From assembly GCF_002252585.1 (NCBI RefSeq), contig NZ_NQLD01000003.1: a stretch of DNA of 64,000 nucleotides. The stretch is one strand, 5' to 3'. Position 1 is the first letter of the stretch. The number at the start of each line of letters is the position of its first letter. Positions 35,103-43,312 of this stretch are shown here, piece by piece. Made by a program: the position numbers and the translations under genes. This DNA comes from Methanocatella intestini (GTDB lineage Archaea > Methanobacteriota > Methanobacteria > Methanobacteriales > Methanobacteriaceae). The notes beneath the pieces are model-generated. The model did no database searches. It worked only from the letters and a program-made list of their open reading frames with translations, and had not been told where the DNA came from.

Positions 35103-36008
35103 TTATCTGAAAACATTTCTTATAGACTTTCCAGCATTTGACAATTTAATTTTACGATTCATGGCTTTTTTAATGTTTTTACCGCAATTAGGGCAAAATT
35201 CAACATCATAATCTACAATTTTTCCACAACTACAAACCAATTTAGATTTAACAAAACGTTTTGGATTCAATTGTCTGTCGCAGCTGCTACAAAATTTGGC
35301 AGATATTGGATTTTTAGTTCCACAAACACAAATTAAAGCTTTGTTTTCATTTTTTAAGTCAATTCCACAGTCAACACAGAAATCAGCAGTAACATCATTT
35401 AATGTAGAGCAAAAACATAATTTTTGAATATTTCCATTAGTTTTTTCAAAATTATCTAACGGAAATCCACAGTTACTGCAAAACTGACTGAATTCATCAT
35501 TTTCCTGTCCGCAAAAACAAAAAATAGGATAATCACATTCAAATTCGAAATTACTGTAAAGATCTCTTAATGGAGTTTCTTCATCTTCAACTAATTTTTT
35601 CCCACACATTTCACAAAACAAGTTTTCTTTAGAATTAACATGTCCGCATTCACAGGTAACGGTTGTAAATGAAAAGGTAGGTTTTGGTTCAGATTTAAAA
35701 ATTCTTCTTAATTTACTATGTGTTCTTTTAACACCACAATGATAACAGTAATCATTTTCTTTAAAATTTAAATATCCGCAGGAACAGATTTCATATTTAA
35801 AATCTTTTCTGGTGCTTTCAATATAAGGTGAAAAATCTATATCCAAATCAAAAAATCCGATGTCATAAATTGGAAGTGTAAACATATAATCATCTTCATT
35901 ATCCGTAAATGCTGTTCTAGCTCCACAATTCCTGCAGTATTCTTCATTAAGGGATAATCTTTTGCCACAATTGCCACAATAATTTTGTAAACCCATACAC
36001 ATCATCAT
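35103..36008 (-). CDS. Seven tandem zinc ribbons
   Basis: A protein of about 300 residues made mainly of seven zinc ribbons. The first is CGNCGKRLSLNEEYCRNCG. The next six open with C-x-C instead of C-x-x-C (CSCGYLN, CECGHVN, CFCGQEN, CFCSTLN, CVCGTKN, CSCGKIV) and close with a normal C-x-x-C. The C-terminus is basic (MNRKIKLSNAGKSIRNVFR). The start codon at 36008 overlaps the upstream stop (ATGA); the later ATG at 35996, giving MGLQNYCGN, is an alternative. It probably binds nucleic acid or protein partners; function unknown. Confidence 0.75.
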   Translation of the reverse strand: MMMCMGLQNYCGNCGKRLSLNEEYCRNCGARTAFTDNEDDYMFTLPIYDIGFFDLDIDFSPYIESTRKDFKYEICSCGYLNFKENDYCYHCGVKRTHSKLRRIFKSEPKPTFSFTTVTCECGHVNSKENLFCEMCGKKLVEDEETPLRDLYSNFEFECDYPIFCFCGQENDEFSQFCSNCGFPLDNFEKTNGNIQKLCFCSTLNDVTADFCVDCGIDLKNENKALICVCGTKNPISAKFCSSCDRQLNPKRFVKSKLVCSCGKIVDYDVEFCPNCGKNIKKAMNRKIKLSNAGKSIRNVFR

Positions 36009-36514
36009 TTAGTCAAATAAAGATAAATTCTTCTTAAAATCCACCCTATAATCCCCGTAGGAATTACAAATAATCCTGCTATAACTATACTTACACATAT
36101 CAACAGCAAAATCGCAACAACAGGATTAATCGCAAATTCACTTAAAAAAAATTCAGAATCTACAAATAAGGAAATATAAACAGAAACTGTAAAAAAGAAA
36201 ACAGCTTCCATTGCTAAAATTACTCTTAATTTGCTAATCCTGTATTTATTTTTTCTCTCATCAAATATATGAAACAATTTGAATTTAAAAGTTGGTTTAG
36301 TATGCACATTATCTTTAAAATGTGATTCATTAAATGTATTATTAACCTTTTTCTTTTGTGAAATTTCGCTTGTTTCTTTTGAATACATGGAATTCATAAT
36401 TGAATTATGTTTTTTAATTGTATTAATGTCCATGTCAACAAAAGAATTGCCGCATTTTACACAAAATTTGGCATAATTAGCATTTTCAAAACCGCATTTA
36501 GGACAATATTTCAT
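36005..36514 (-). CDS. Zinc ribbon protein with two membrane helices
   Basis: A 169-residue protein. CPKCGFENANYAKFCVKCG at residues 4-22 is a zinc ribbon. A polar linker follows, then two membrane helices at about 102-122 and 133-160. The start codon directly abuts the stop of the DHH gene and the stop overlaps the next start, so the four genes from 38773 to 34119 look like one operon. Function unknown. Confidence 0.75.
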   Translation of the reverse strand: MKYCPKCGFENANYAKFCVKCGNSFVDMDINTIKKHNSIMNSMYSKETSEISQKKKVNNTFNESHFKDNVHTKPTFKFKLFHIFDERKNKYRISKLRVILAMEAVFFFTVSVYISLFVDSEFFLSEFAINPVVAILLLICVSIVIAGLFVIPTGIIGWILRRIYLYLTK

Positions 36515-38773
36515 TTAAAGTTCACTCATGTTTCTTATTTCATTAACAAAACCATCTAAAACTTCTTCCCCTAAACCTTCAATGTATTTTATAGAACCGG
36601 CACATTCATGGCCTCCTCCATCAATACCTGCTGAAGGTATCATTTCAGCTAGTTTAGGAACAATATTATTGACACTGAATCCAAATTTTTCATTAACAGC
36701 ATCCGTAGCTCTTATTACACCAAAATCAGGACCATGTCCTAAAGTTATAATTGGTTTATCCTCACCTAATTCCTGAACAACACTATCATGAACAAAACCG
36801 CAGGTTTTTCCAGGAGCAGGGAATGTAAATTTATGAGCATATTTTTCAACATCAATCATATTGAAGTAAATACCATTCTCAAAATGAGCTTTCTCAATAT
36901 TAGGAATAGCTGCTTTAAGTTGAGTATCAACACGTTTTAAATATTCTTTATACAATGCATCAATCATTTTTTCATGCTTATCAATATTATCAACAGCTAA
37001 AATAGTATCCATAATTCCTCTACCATTCATAAACCTAAGGAAATAAGCTTCAAAGTCAACACATTCAGCTATTTTAGCTAAATGTTCTTTAGTAAATCCT
37101 TTTTCTGCTGCCAATTCAAGATACTGATAAACTTCACCACATTCAGCATGATCTCCTAAAGCTGCAATAGCCGGAAGATGTTTGATTAAATCTTTAATTT
37201 CAGGATTTATAATATGTGCCACTTCAGTAGCCAGTGCTCCTGCAGTTAGCTGAGAATCTCCCCCAACCAGATAAGGATTTACATGAGTATCAATATATTC
37301 ATCAACAACAACAGTTCCCCCAATAATTTCCCCATCTTTTTCCTCTTTAGTAAGCAATTCTCCAGGAGAGTGATGATCAATTACTACAACTTCCACATCA
37401 TAAATTTTAGCCTGCATTAAAGCTACAATATCCTCTTCTGTAGAACCATTATCCAGTAAAACAATTAACGGCAATTTTTGGCCATGTCTTTCTTTGTCTT
37501 CAAGAGCAAAAGACAAATCCTTAACTACATCTTCCAATTCATAAAACGGAGCTTTACTTGGAGACCTTTTGAAATAATAATATTGGGCATCATTACTTGG
37601 ATTTACCTGTTCAACAAGAGGAACAATAGCTTTTTCCATAGCTACTCCAGAACAGATACCATCTGCATCGTTATGATGTCTTAATAAAATAGATCTGCCA
37701 TCTAAAATAGCTCTCCTAATCTTTTGAGCTGCTTCCCTCATTTTAGGTTTCAATCTGTTTAAAACATCACTTTTAACCAGGAAATCAACATCATCAGGTT
37801 CTGCCCTTTTATTTAATGCATCTTCAATCAAATCCTGAAGTTTGGCTTTTTTCTCACCTTCCAATTTGGAAATAGACTGAGATTCAATTTGAGGTTTGCC
37901 ACCATGCTGATTAACTTCACCTAAAACTTCTACAGCATCTCCAACATCAATATCAGGATATGCTCTGACTCCTGCTTCATCAAAAGCAGCTACCCAAGTA
38001 ATATTTGATTCATCAGTAATTGTAAAAATAGTCGGACCGGAAGTTTGCTGAACCTGTAGGACTTCACCGTCAACACGAACCAATTTACCCATTTTTTCTT
38101 CCAAATCAGATATGATAGTTCTAGGAATGCTTTTTGTCTGTTTTATAATATTATAATTTTTAACATATGCCGGAGCCAAATCAATTTTTCTTTCCCTTGA
38201 TTTAATGGCTGTTATAAATACAATAACATCATCTCCAACTTTATAATTAGATATATCTCCTCTCATAAGTCCCCAGACATTATTATTTAATGTTACAAAA
38301 GCACCATATTTTTCAACACGGGTAACTCTACCTTTATAAAGTCTGTCTCTGTCCATATCCCTCATTTGACATAATGCATCTAAGACATAAACATCTTTAA
38401 CTTCATTTTCTCTCTCCCATATTTTATCACGTTTCATTCTATCTTCCTTCCTTTTAGTGTGGCAATCTCTACATAAATCATATTTTTCGCTAATTGGTTT
38501 TCCACAGTCATTACATACATTAATCTGACCACTACCATGACAATTAGGGCATTCTTCAAAAACTTCAATTTGACCTTTTCCATGACAAACTTCACATGGA
38601 ATATCCTGATCAGCCCCTAAATCAAATTTAGCTTTTGCATTACTATTAACTCCTTTAAAATGATTTCCTACATCAAAGGAATCTTGGTAACCAGTTCCGC
38701 CACAGCTATCACAGTCTTTATAATCTACAACTACAGAACCTGTTCCCCTACATTTTGGACACTTTTTTTTCAA
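36515..38773 (-). CDS. DHH/RecJ-like phosphoesterase with DnaJ zinc finger, S1 and OB domains
   Basis: A 752-residue protein. The start is TTG at 38773, supported by GAGGT upstream. Residues 1-90 carry four DnaJ-type CxxCxGxG motifs (CPKCRGTG, CDSCGGTG, CEVCHGKG, CPNCHGSG), followed by a zinc ribbon (CNDCG, CRDCH). An S1 domain lies at about 140-205 (GRVTRVEKYGAFVTL) and an OB-fold at about 230-310. The DHH domain starts near 360 with LLRHHNDADGICSG and has the name-giving VVVIDHHSPGE. The C-terminal DHHA1 part has GIDGGGHECAGS. Archaeal RecJ-like proteins of this type act on single-stranded nucleic acid, some with the replication helicase. The exact substrate is not shown by sequence. Confidence 0.88.
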   Translation of the reverse strand: MKKKCPKCRGTGSVVVDYKDCDSCGGTGYQDSFDVGNHFKGVNSNAKAKFDLGADQDIPCEVCHGKGQIEVFEECPNCHGSGQINVCNDCGKPISEKYDLCRDCHTKRKEDRMKRDKIWERENEVKDVYVLDALCQMRDMDRDRLYKGRVTRVEKYGAFVTLNNNVWGLMRGDISNYKVGDDVIVFITAIKSRERKIDLAPAYVKNYNIIKQTKSIPRTIISDLEEKMGKLVRVDGEVLQVQQTSGPTIFTITDESNITWVAAFDEAGVRAYPDIDVGDAVEVLGEVNQHGGKPQIESQSISKLEGEKKAKLQDLIEDALNKRAEPDDVDFLVKSDVLNRLKPKMREAAQKIRRAILDGRSILLRHHNDADGICSGVAMEKAIVPLVEQVNPSNDAQYYYFKRSPSKAPFYELEDVVKDLSFALEDKERHGQKLPLIVLLDNGSTEEDIVALMQAKIYDVEVVVIDHHSPGELLTKEEKDGEIIGGTVVVDEYIDTHVNPYLVGGDSQLTAGALATEVAHIINPEIKDLIKHLPAIAALGDHAECGEVYQYLELAAEKGFTKEHLAKIAECVDFEAYFLRFMNGRGIMDTILAVDNIDKHEKMIDALYKEYLKRVDTQLKAAIPNIEKAHFENGIYFNMIDVEKYAHKFTFPAPGKTCGFVHDSVVQELGEDKPIITLGHGPDFGVIRATDAVNEKFGFSVNNIVPKLAEMIPSAGIDGGGHECAGSIKYIEGLGEEVLDGFVNEIRNMSEL

Positions 38774-38802
38774 TTTAAAAACCTCATTTTAAAGTAAAAA
38801 TT

Positions 38803-39300
38803 TTATCTGAATAAATTTGGATTATCATTAACTAACTTATTTCTTGCATCTTGATACTGAATAGCTTCATCCATTAAGCTATTTGCCTTATTACCATAAC
38901 TACTTCCTGTAGAATTATCATTATTTTTAAAATAATAAATAGCATGAACCAAATTAGATGCAGCATCTTGCTTTAATTCTACTTCATCAATAATAGTAAC
39001 TATATATTCTTTATGGACCTCTTTAAAATTATCACTACTATTTTGTATAACTAACAAATCCCTTGAACTTTTATTAAAATTATCGCTTGCATAAAGTGCT
39101 TTTTCTAATGCATCATCATAATTTTTATTATTTATTAAATTTACTGCATCATTATACTCTTTATCACCATTAGCTATATTATCACTAATTTCAGCCATTG
39201 AATTATCAAGAGAATTCATAGAAAATCCAACATAAACAATAGCAATAGCCATTATAACTAAAAGAAAAATAAAAATTAATGTTTTCTTATAATCTGACAC
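38803..39300 (-). CDS. Membrane-anchored helical protein, unknown function
   Basis: A 165-residue protein starting with GTG at 39300. Residues 7-27 are a membrane helix (LIFIFLLVIMAIAIVYVGF). The rest looks helical, with TPR-like spacing (KEYNDAVNLINNKNYDDALEKALYASDNF) and probably lies outside the membrane. No ribosome binding site is clear. It ends 29 bases upstream of the DHH gene on the same strand. Confidence 0.7.
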   Translation of the reverse strand: MSDYKKTLIFIFLLVIMAIAIVYVGFSMNSLDNSMAEISDNIANGDKEYNDAVNLINNKNYDDALEKALYASDNFNKSSRDLLVIQNSSDNFKEVHKEYIVTIIDEVELKQDAASNLVHAIYYFKNNDNSTGSSYGNKANSLMDEAIQYQDARNKLVNDNPNLFR

Positions 39301-39509
39301 AATATAATTTTTATAAAAACAAGTACTTAAAATTTTTTTTATAAAATATTAATATATAATTCGCGATTTAAACAGAATATGTGTTCCTAATTATACCATA
39401 TTTTTCATAACATCAATAATCTCTACACATATAAAAAACTGATAAATAAGTATTTGATTACTTATAAAAATAAAAAAAGAAATAAATTTTAAGAAAAAAA
39501 TCCTAAAAT

Positions 39510-39902
39510 TTATTGAGTAGCCCAAAGACCGTGCAAGTTACAAAATTCCCTTGCAATTGCTTCGTTTGCAGCAAGTAAGTCTGCATCAACAGTAAAGGTA
39601 GCTTTTGGAACATCCCCCGGTTTGAAATGTTTGATGTATCTTTCATCACCAACAATCAATTCAACAAATTGGATGAAATGGTCATCGTCCATAGGATGTT
39701 GAACTTCACCAACAGCAACTGTAACTTCATTCCCGTCAACAGATATAACTGGAACATGTTTAGGAGCTTTATCTCCTTCAGTTTGAGGTTCAATTACATT
39801 TTTAGAAGAGTCACAGCAGTCTTTTTCTTCATGTGCATCTACTAAAACTTCAACTATGCTTCCGCAGTCTTCACATTTGAATATTTTTCCATGTTCTACC
39901 AT
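39510..39902 (-). CDS. dfx: Desulfoferrodoxin (superoxide reductase)
   Basis: Reduces superoxide to hydrogen peroxide, protecting a strict anaerobe from oxygen. The 130 residues show the N-terminal desulforedoxin-like iron site (KCEDCG, then DCC near residue 28). The catalytic neelaredoxin domain has KHVPVI, GEVQHPMDDDHFIQFVELI and the C-terminal EFCNLHGLW, which supply the His and Cys ligands. It is transcribed alone; the promoter contains a TATA-like run including GTTATATAC near 39949. Confidence 0.93.
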   Translation of the reverse strand: MVEHGKIFKCEDCGSIVEVLVDAHEEKDCCDSSKNVIEPQTEGDKAPKHVPVISVDGNEVTVAVGEVQHPMDDDHFIQFVELIVGDERYIKHFKPGDVPKATFTVDADLLAANEAIAREFCNLHGLWATQ

Positions 39903-40097
39903 ATAAACATCTCCTCATAATAATTTAAAGAAAGTTTATATTTTAAAGTATATAACACTATTGATTATTTTCACAATATTAATAAACTCATGATTATTTC
40001 TTAATGTTCAAATAGCCTGACAGTTTAACTTTTTAAAAGATCAACATCGCCACTATTGCCAATCAAGGAAAACTATGATTGTAAATCCTGAACAAAT

Positions 40098-40466
40098 TTA
40101 ATTTGAGTTTTCATAATAGTTATCAATAGCTGCTTTAAGTGCATCTGCAGCCAAATTGGAACAGTGCATTTTAACTGGTGGAAGACCATCCAATTCTTCT
40201 GCAACATCATTACGGCTAATTTTTAATGCTTCTTCTAATGTTTTGCCAATAGCTATTTCAGTAATCATACTGCTTGTAGCAATAGCTGCTCCGCAACCAA
40301 AAGTTTGGAAGGAGATATCATCAATAACATCGTCTTTAACTTTAATATATATAGTCATCAAATCCCCGCAGGTTGGGTTTCCTACTGTTCCTACTCCGTC
40401 AGGATTTTCCATTTCTCCTGAATTTCTTGGATTTGCAAAATGATCCATAACTTTTTCACTGTACAT
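40098..40466 (-). CDS. iscU: Iron-sulfur cluster scaffold IscU/NifU
   Basis: Scaffold on which iron-sulfur clusters are built with sulfur from the cysteine desulfurase. In-frame GTG at 40475 belongs to the ribosome binding site (AAGGTG), so ATG at 40466 (MYSEKVMDHF) is chosen, giving 122 residues. The three ligand cysteines are Cys33 (PTCGD), Cys58 (FGCGA) and Cys102 (MHCSN). It lies 15 bases downstream of iscS. Confidence 0.94.
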   Translation of the reverse strand: MYSEKVMDHFANPRNSGEMENPDGVGTVGNPTCGDLMTIYIKVKDDVIDDISFQTFGCGAAIATSSMITEIAIGKTLEEALKISRNDVAEELDGLPPVKMHCSNLAADALKAAIDNYYENSN

Positions 40467-40481
40467 ATTTAACACCTTAAT

Positions 40482-41669
40482 TTATTTACTTTGACCCATC
40501 ATTTCTTCATATTTTTCATCAGAATTCCATAAAGGAGACATTTTCCTTAAAGTAGCTACTGACTCTTTAATTGCTTCTACTAAACCGTCAACATCATCGA
40601 AGTGAGTTTGGGAACCTAAAGATATTCTTAAGGAACCATGTACATCAACATCATCAAGATTAAGAGCTTTTAATACAGGAGATGCTTCTAAAGTTTTAGA
40701 TGAACATGCTGACCCTGTTGATGCCTGATATCCTTTTGCATCTAAAAGAATAATTAATGATTCTCCTTCAATAGATGAGAATCTGAAATTAATGATATTA
40801 GGCAGTCTTTCATTCCTATCACCATTAAGATAAGATTCAGGAACTGCATCCAATACTTTTTCAATAATTTCATCTCTTGTTTTGACTAATCTTTCATAAT
40901 TTTCTTCCAGATTACTATTAGCTATTTCACAGGCTTTACCAAATCCAACAATACCTGGAATATTTTCAGTACCTGATCTGATTCCTCTTTCCTGGCCACC
41001 ACCATGAATAAGAGGAGTTATTCTAACACCTTTTTTAATATATAATGCTCCAACACCTTTTGGACCATGGATTTTATGAGATGATAAAGATAATAAATCA
41101 ACATTTAATTCTTCAACATCCACTTTAACTTTACCGAATGTCTGGACTGCATCAGTGTGGAAAAGAATTTTACGTTCTCTTGCTAATTTACCAATCTCAG
41201 CAATTGGCTGAAGAGTACCAATTTCATTATTACCGTGCATAATGGTAATTAAGATTGTTTCGGGAGTAATAGCATCTTTAACATCCTCTACTTTTACAAT
41301 ACCGTTTTCATAAACCGGCAGGTAAGTTACTTTGAAATCTAAAGTTTCAAGGAAATGGAGTGTTTCTTTAACTGCAGGATGTTCAATTTCAGAAGTAATA
41401 ATATGGTTTCCCTTACCTCTTAATTTTAAAGCTATACCTTTAATAGCTAAATTATCAGATTCTGATCCGCCACTGGTAAATATTATTTCTTTAGGATCTG
41501 CATTAATAGCATCAGCTACTCTTTGTCTTGCTTCATCTAAACCCTTTTTAGCTTCACGACCAACAGAGTACAAAGTAGACGGATTTCCATAGGATTCTCT
41601 GAAATAAGGCTCCATTTCTTTTAGTACTTCTTCACTAACTGCAGTAGTTGCTGAATTATCCAAATACAT
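40482..41669 (-). CDS. iscS: Cysteine desulfurase IscS/NifS
   Basis: Pyridoxal-phosphate enzyme that removes sulfur from cysteine for iron-sulfur clusters and thiolation. The 395 residues contain the cofactor lysine in SSHKIHGPKGVGALY (Lys199) and the sulfur-carrying cysteine in STGSACSSKTLEAS (Cys322). The opening YLDNSATTAVSEEV is standard. It stands between metY and iscU with gaps of 31 and 15 bases and is likely controlled by the palindromic operators upstream of metY. Confidence 0.95.
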   Translation of the reverse strand: MYLDNSATTAVSEEVLKEMEPYFRESYGNPSTLYSVGREAKKGLDEARQRVADAINADPKEIIFTSGGSESDNLAIKGIALKLRGKGNHIITSEIEHPAVKETLHFLETLDFKVTYLPVYENGIVKVEDVKDAITPETILITIMHGNNEIGTLQPIAEIGKLARERKILFHTDAVQTFGKVKVDVEELNVDLLSLSSHKIHGPKGVGALYIKKGVRITPLIHGGGQERGIRSGTENIPGIVGFGKACEIANSNLEENYERLVKTRDEIIEKVLDAVPESYLNGDRNERLPNIINFRFSSIEGESLIILLDAKGYQASTGSACSSKTLEASPVLKALNLDDVDVHGSLRISLGSQTHFDDVDGLVEAIKESVATLRKMSPLWNSDEKYEEMMGQSK

Positions 41670-41700
41670 CTTATAATCTCCTTTTATTTTTTATTAAAAT

Positions 41701-42999
41701 TTAAATTTTATCTAAAGCACGTGAAAGATCATCAATTAAGTCATCTGCATCTTCAAGACCAATAGACAACCTTACAAAGTCAGGTGTGACACCAGTAGCT
41801 AATTGTTCTTCTTCTGAAAGTTGTTGGTGAGTAGTACTTGCAGGATGTATTGCTAAACTTTTTGCATCACCAATATTTGCAAGAAGAGAGAATAATTCCA
41901 AGTTATTGATAAATTCCTTACCTGCTTCCTCTCCGCCTTCAATACCAACACCTAAAATACCTGCATAATAACCATTTAAGTATTTTTTAGCAGTTTCATG
42001 TGAAGGATGGGATTCTAAACCAGGGTAACTTACCCATTTAACTTTAGGATGGGATTCTAAGAATTTAGCTACTTTTAAAGCATTTTCAGAATGTCTTTTT
42101 ACTCTCACATCCAAACTTTCAAGCCCTTGTAAAAACAAGAAACTGTTAACTGGTGCCTGAGTTGATCCCAAGTCACGTAATAATCTTGCTCTAGCCCTTA
42201 AGGTAAAAGCTATATTTCCAAGTTCTGGAACATCTCCAAATGCATCCCAGAATACTAATCCATGATAACTTGGATCAGGTTCTGTGAATTGTGGAAATTT
42301 ACCATTACCCCAATTAAATTTACCTGAATCTACAATGTATCCTCCAATAGAAGTTCCATGACCTCCAACATATTTAGTTGCAGAAGCTGCAATAACATCA
42401 GCACCATGTTCTAAAGGTCTTACTAAACCTACACCAATTGTATTATCTACAATTAATGGAATATCATGACTATGAGCAATTTCAGCTAAAGCTTCGAAAT
42501 CAGGCACATCTAATTTTGGATTACCTATAGATTCACAGTAAACAGCTTTGGTTTTATCAGTAATTGCATCTTCAAATGCCTGTAAATCAGTTGAATCCAC
42601 AAATTTAACATTTCTTGCCAAATCTTTGAAGGTGTAATCAAATAACTGGTAAGTTCCGCCGTAAAGATTATCTGCAGATACAATTTCATCACCCGGAGAG
42701 GTAATGTTTAAAATTGCATAAGTAATTGCTGCAAGACCGCTTGAAGTACCTAATCCAGAATTACCTCCTTCAATAGCAGCTATCCTTTTTTCAAATACTT
42801 CAGTTGTTGGATTAGTTAATCTGGAGTAAATTTGACCAAATTCCTGTAATCCGAACCTCCTTGCTGCTTCTGCAGCATCTTTAAATACATATGAACTTGT
42901 TTGATAAATCGGTACAGCACATGCTCCAGTAACTGGATCCGGTTCTTGACCTGCACGTACACCTAATGTGGATGATTTGTATTGTCTTTTTTCTACCAT
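41701..42999 (-). CDS. metY: O-acetylhomoserine sulfhydrylase (MetY type)
   Basis: Pyridoxal-phosphate enzyme of the Cys/Met metabolism family, probably making homocysteine from O-acetylhomoserine and sulfide. The 432 residues are the length of MetY rather than of shorter cystathionine lyases. Visible features are PIYQTSSYVFKDAAEAARRF, the pyridoxal lysine in ASATKYVGGHGTS, and HPASTTHQQLSEEEQ. It heads metY-iscS-iscU. Two copies of a TATA-palindrome module lie upstream (43131-43270). A sulfide-assimilation role beside iscS is inferred from context. Confidence 0.9.
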   Translation of the reverse strand: MVEKRQYKSSTLGVRAGQEPDPVTGACAVPIYQTSSYVFKDAAEAARRFGLQEFGQIYSRLTNPTTEVFEKRIAAIEGGNSGLGTSSGLAAITYAILNITSPGDEIVSADNLYGGTYQLFDYTFKDLARNVKFVDSTDLQAFEDAITDKTKAVYCESIGNPKLDVPDFEALAEIAHSHDIPLIVDNTIGVGLVRPLEHGADVIAASATKYVGGHGTSIGGYIVDSGKFNWGNGKFPQFTEPDPSYHGLVFWDAFGDVPELGNIAFTLRARARLLRDLGSTQAPVNSFLFLQGLESLDVRVKRHSENALKVAKFLESHPKVKWVSYPGLESHPSHETAKKYLNGYYAGILGVGIEGGEEAGKEFINNLELFSLLANIGDAKSLAIHPASTTHQQLSEEEQLATGVTPDFVRLSIGLEDADDLIDDLSRALDKI

Positions 43000-43130
43000 A
43001 TAATCACCTATAATTCTTTTAAATTTAATATTATTACACTACAACCCATATTCTTAAAAATCCCATATTTTATATCCCTTCTAAACTAAATATGATGTGC
43101 GTTATGATTTTCAATATAAATATATCACAT

Positions 43131-43173
43131 GTTATAGTGATATATAACAATAGTTATTTAACATATATAAATG
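43131..43173 (-). promoter_or_regulatory. Promoter-operator module, copy 2, upstream of metY
   Basis: On the minus strand TTTATATATG (about 43163-43172) is followed by CTATTG and the palindrome GTTATA-N6-TATAAC (43131-43148). It matches copy 1 base for base at most positions, about 97 bases away. The operator would cover the region between TATA and transcription start. Confidence 0.65.
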
Positions 43174-43227
43174 TTTGGGTAAACCTAAAAATAGGGCTTA
43201 CGAAAAATAAATGAAATTATAATGTGT

Positions 43228-43270
43228 GTTATAATATCATATAACAATAGACATTTAAAATATATAAAGG
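43228..43270 (-). promoter_or_regulatory. Promoter-operator module, copy 1, upstream of metY
   Basis: On the minus strand TTTATATATT (about 43257-43267) is followed by CTATTG (43245-43250) and GTTATA-N6-TATAAC (43228-43245). The same order is found at 43131-43173, and related half-sites lie upstream of cysK. Confidence 0.65.
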
Positions 43271-43279
43271 TTTTTATTA

Positions 43280-43312
43280 AAAAAAGAAAAAGAGAATTTG
43301 GAATCCTCTTTT
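43280..43312 (-). terminator. Hairpin and T-run after the large adhesin gene
   Basis: On the minus strand AAAAGAG and CTCTTTT pair around an 11-base loop just after the stop, followed by CTTTTTTT. This fits an archaeal U-rich terminator and separates the adhesin from metY. Confidence 0.6.

Noticed and set aside
39903..39960. GTTATA-type site before the desulfoferrodoxin gene
   Set aside because: Only one clear half-site (GTTATATAC) that doubles as a TATA-like box; the CTATTG flank and second arm are not convincing.
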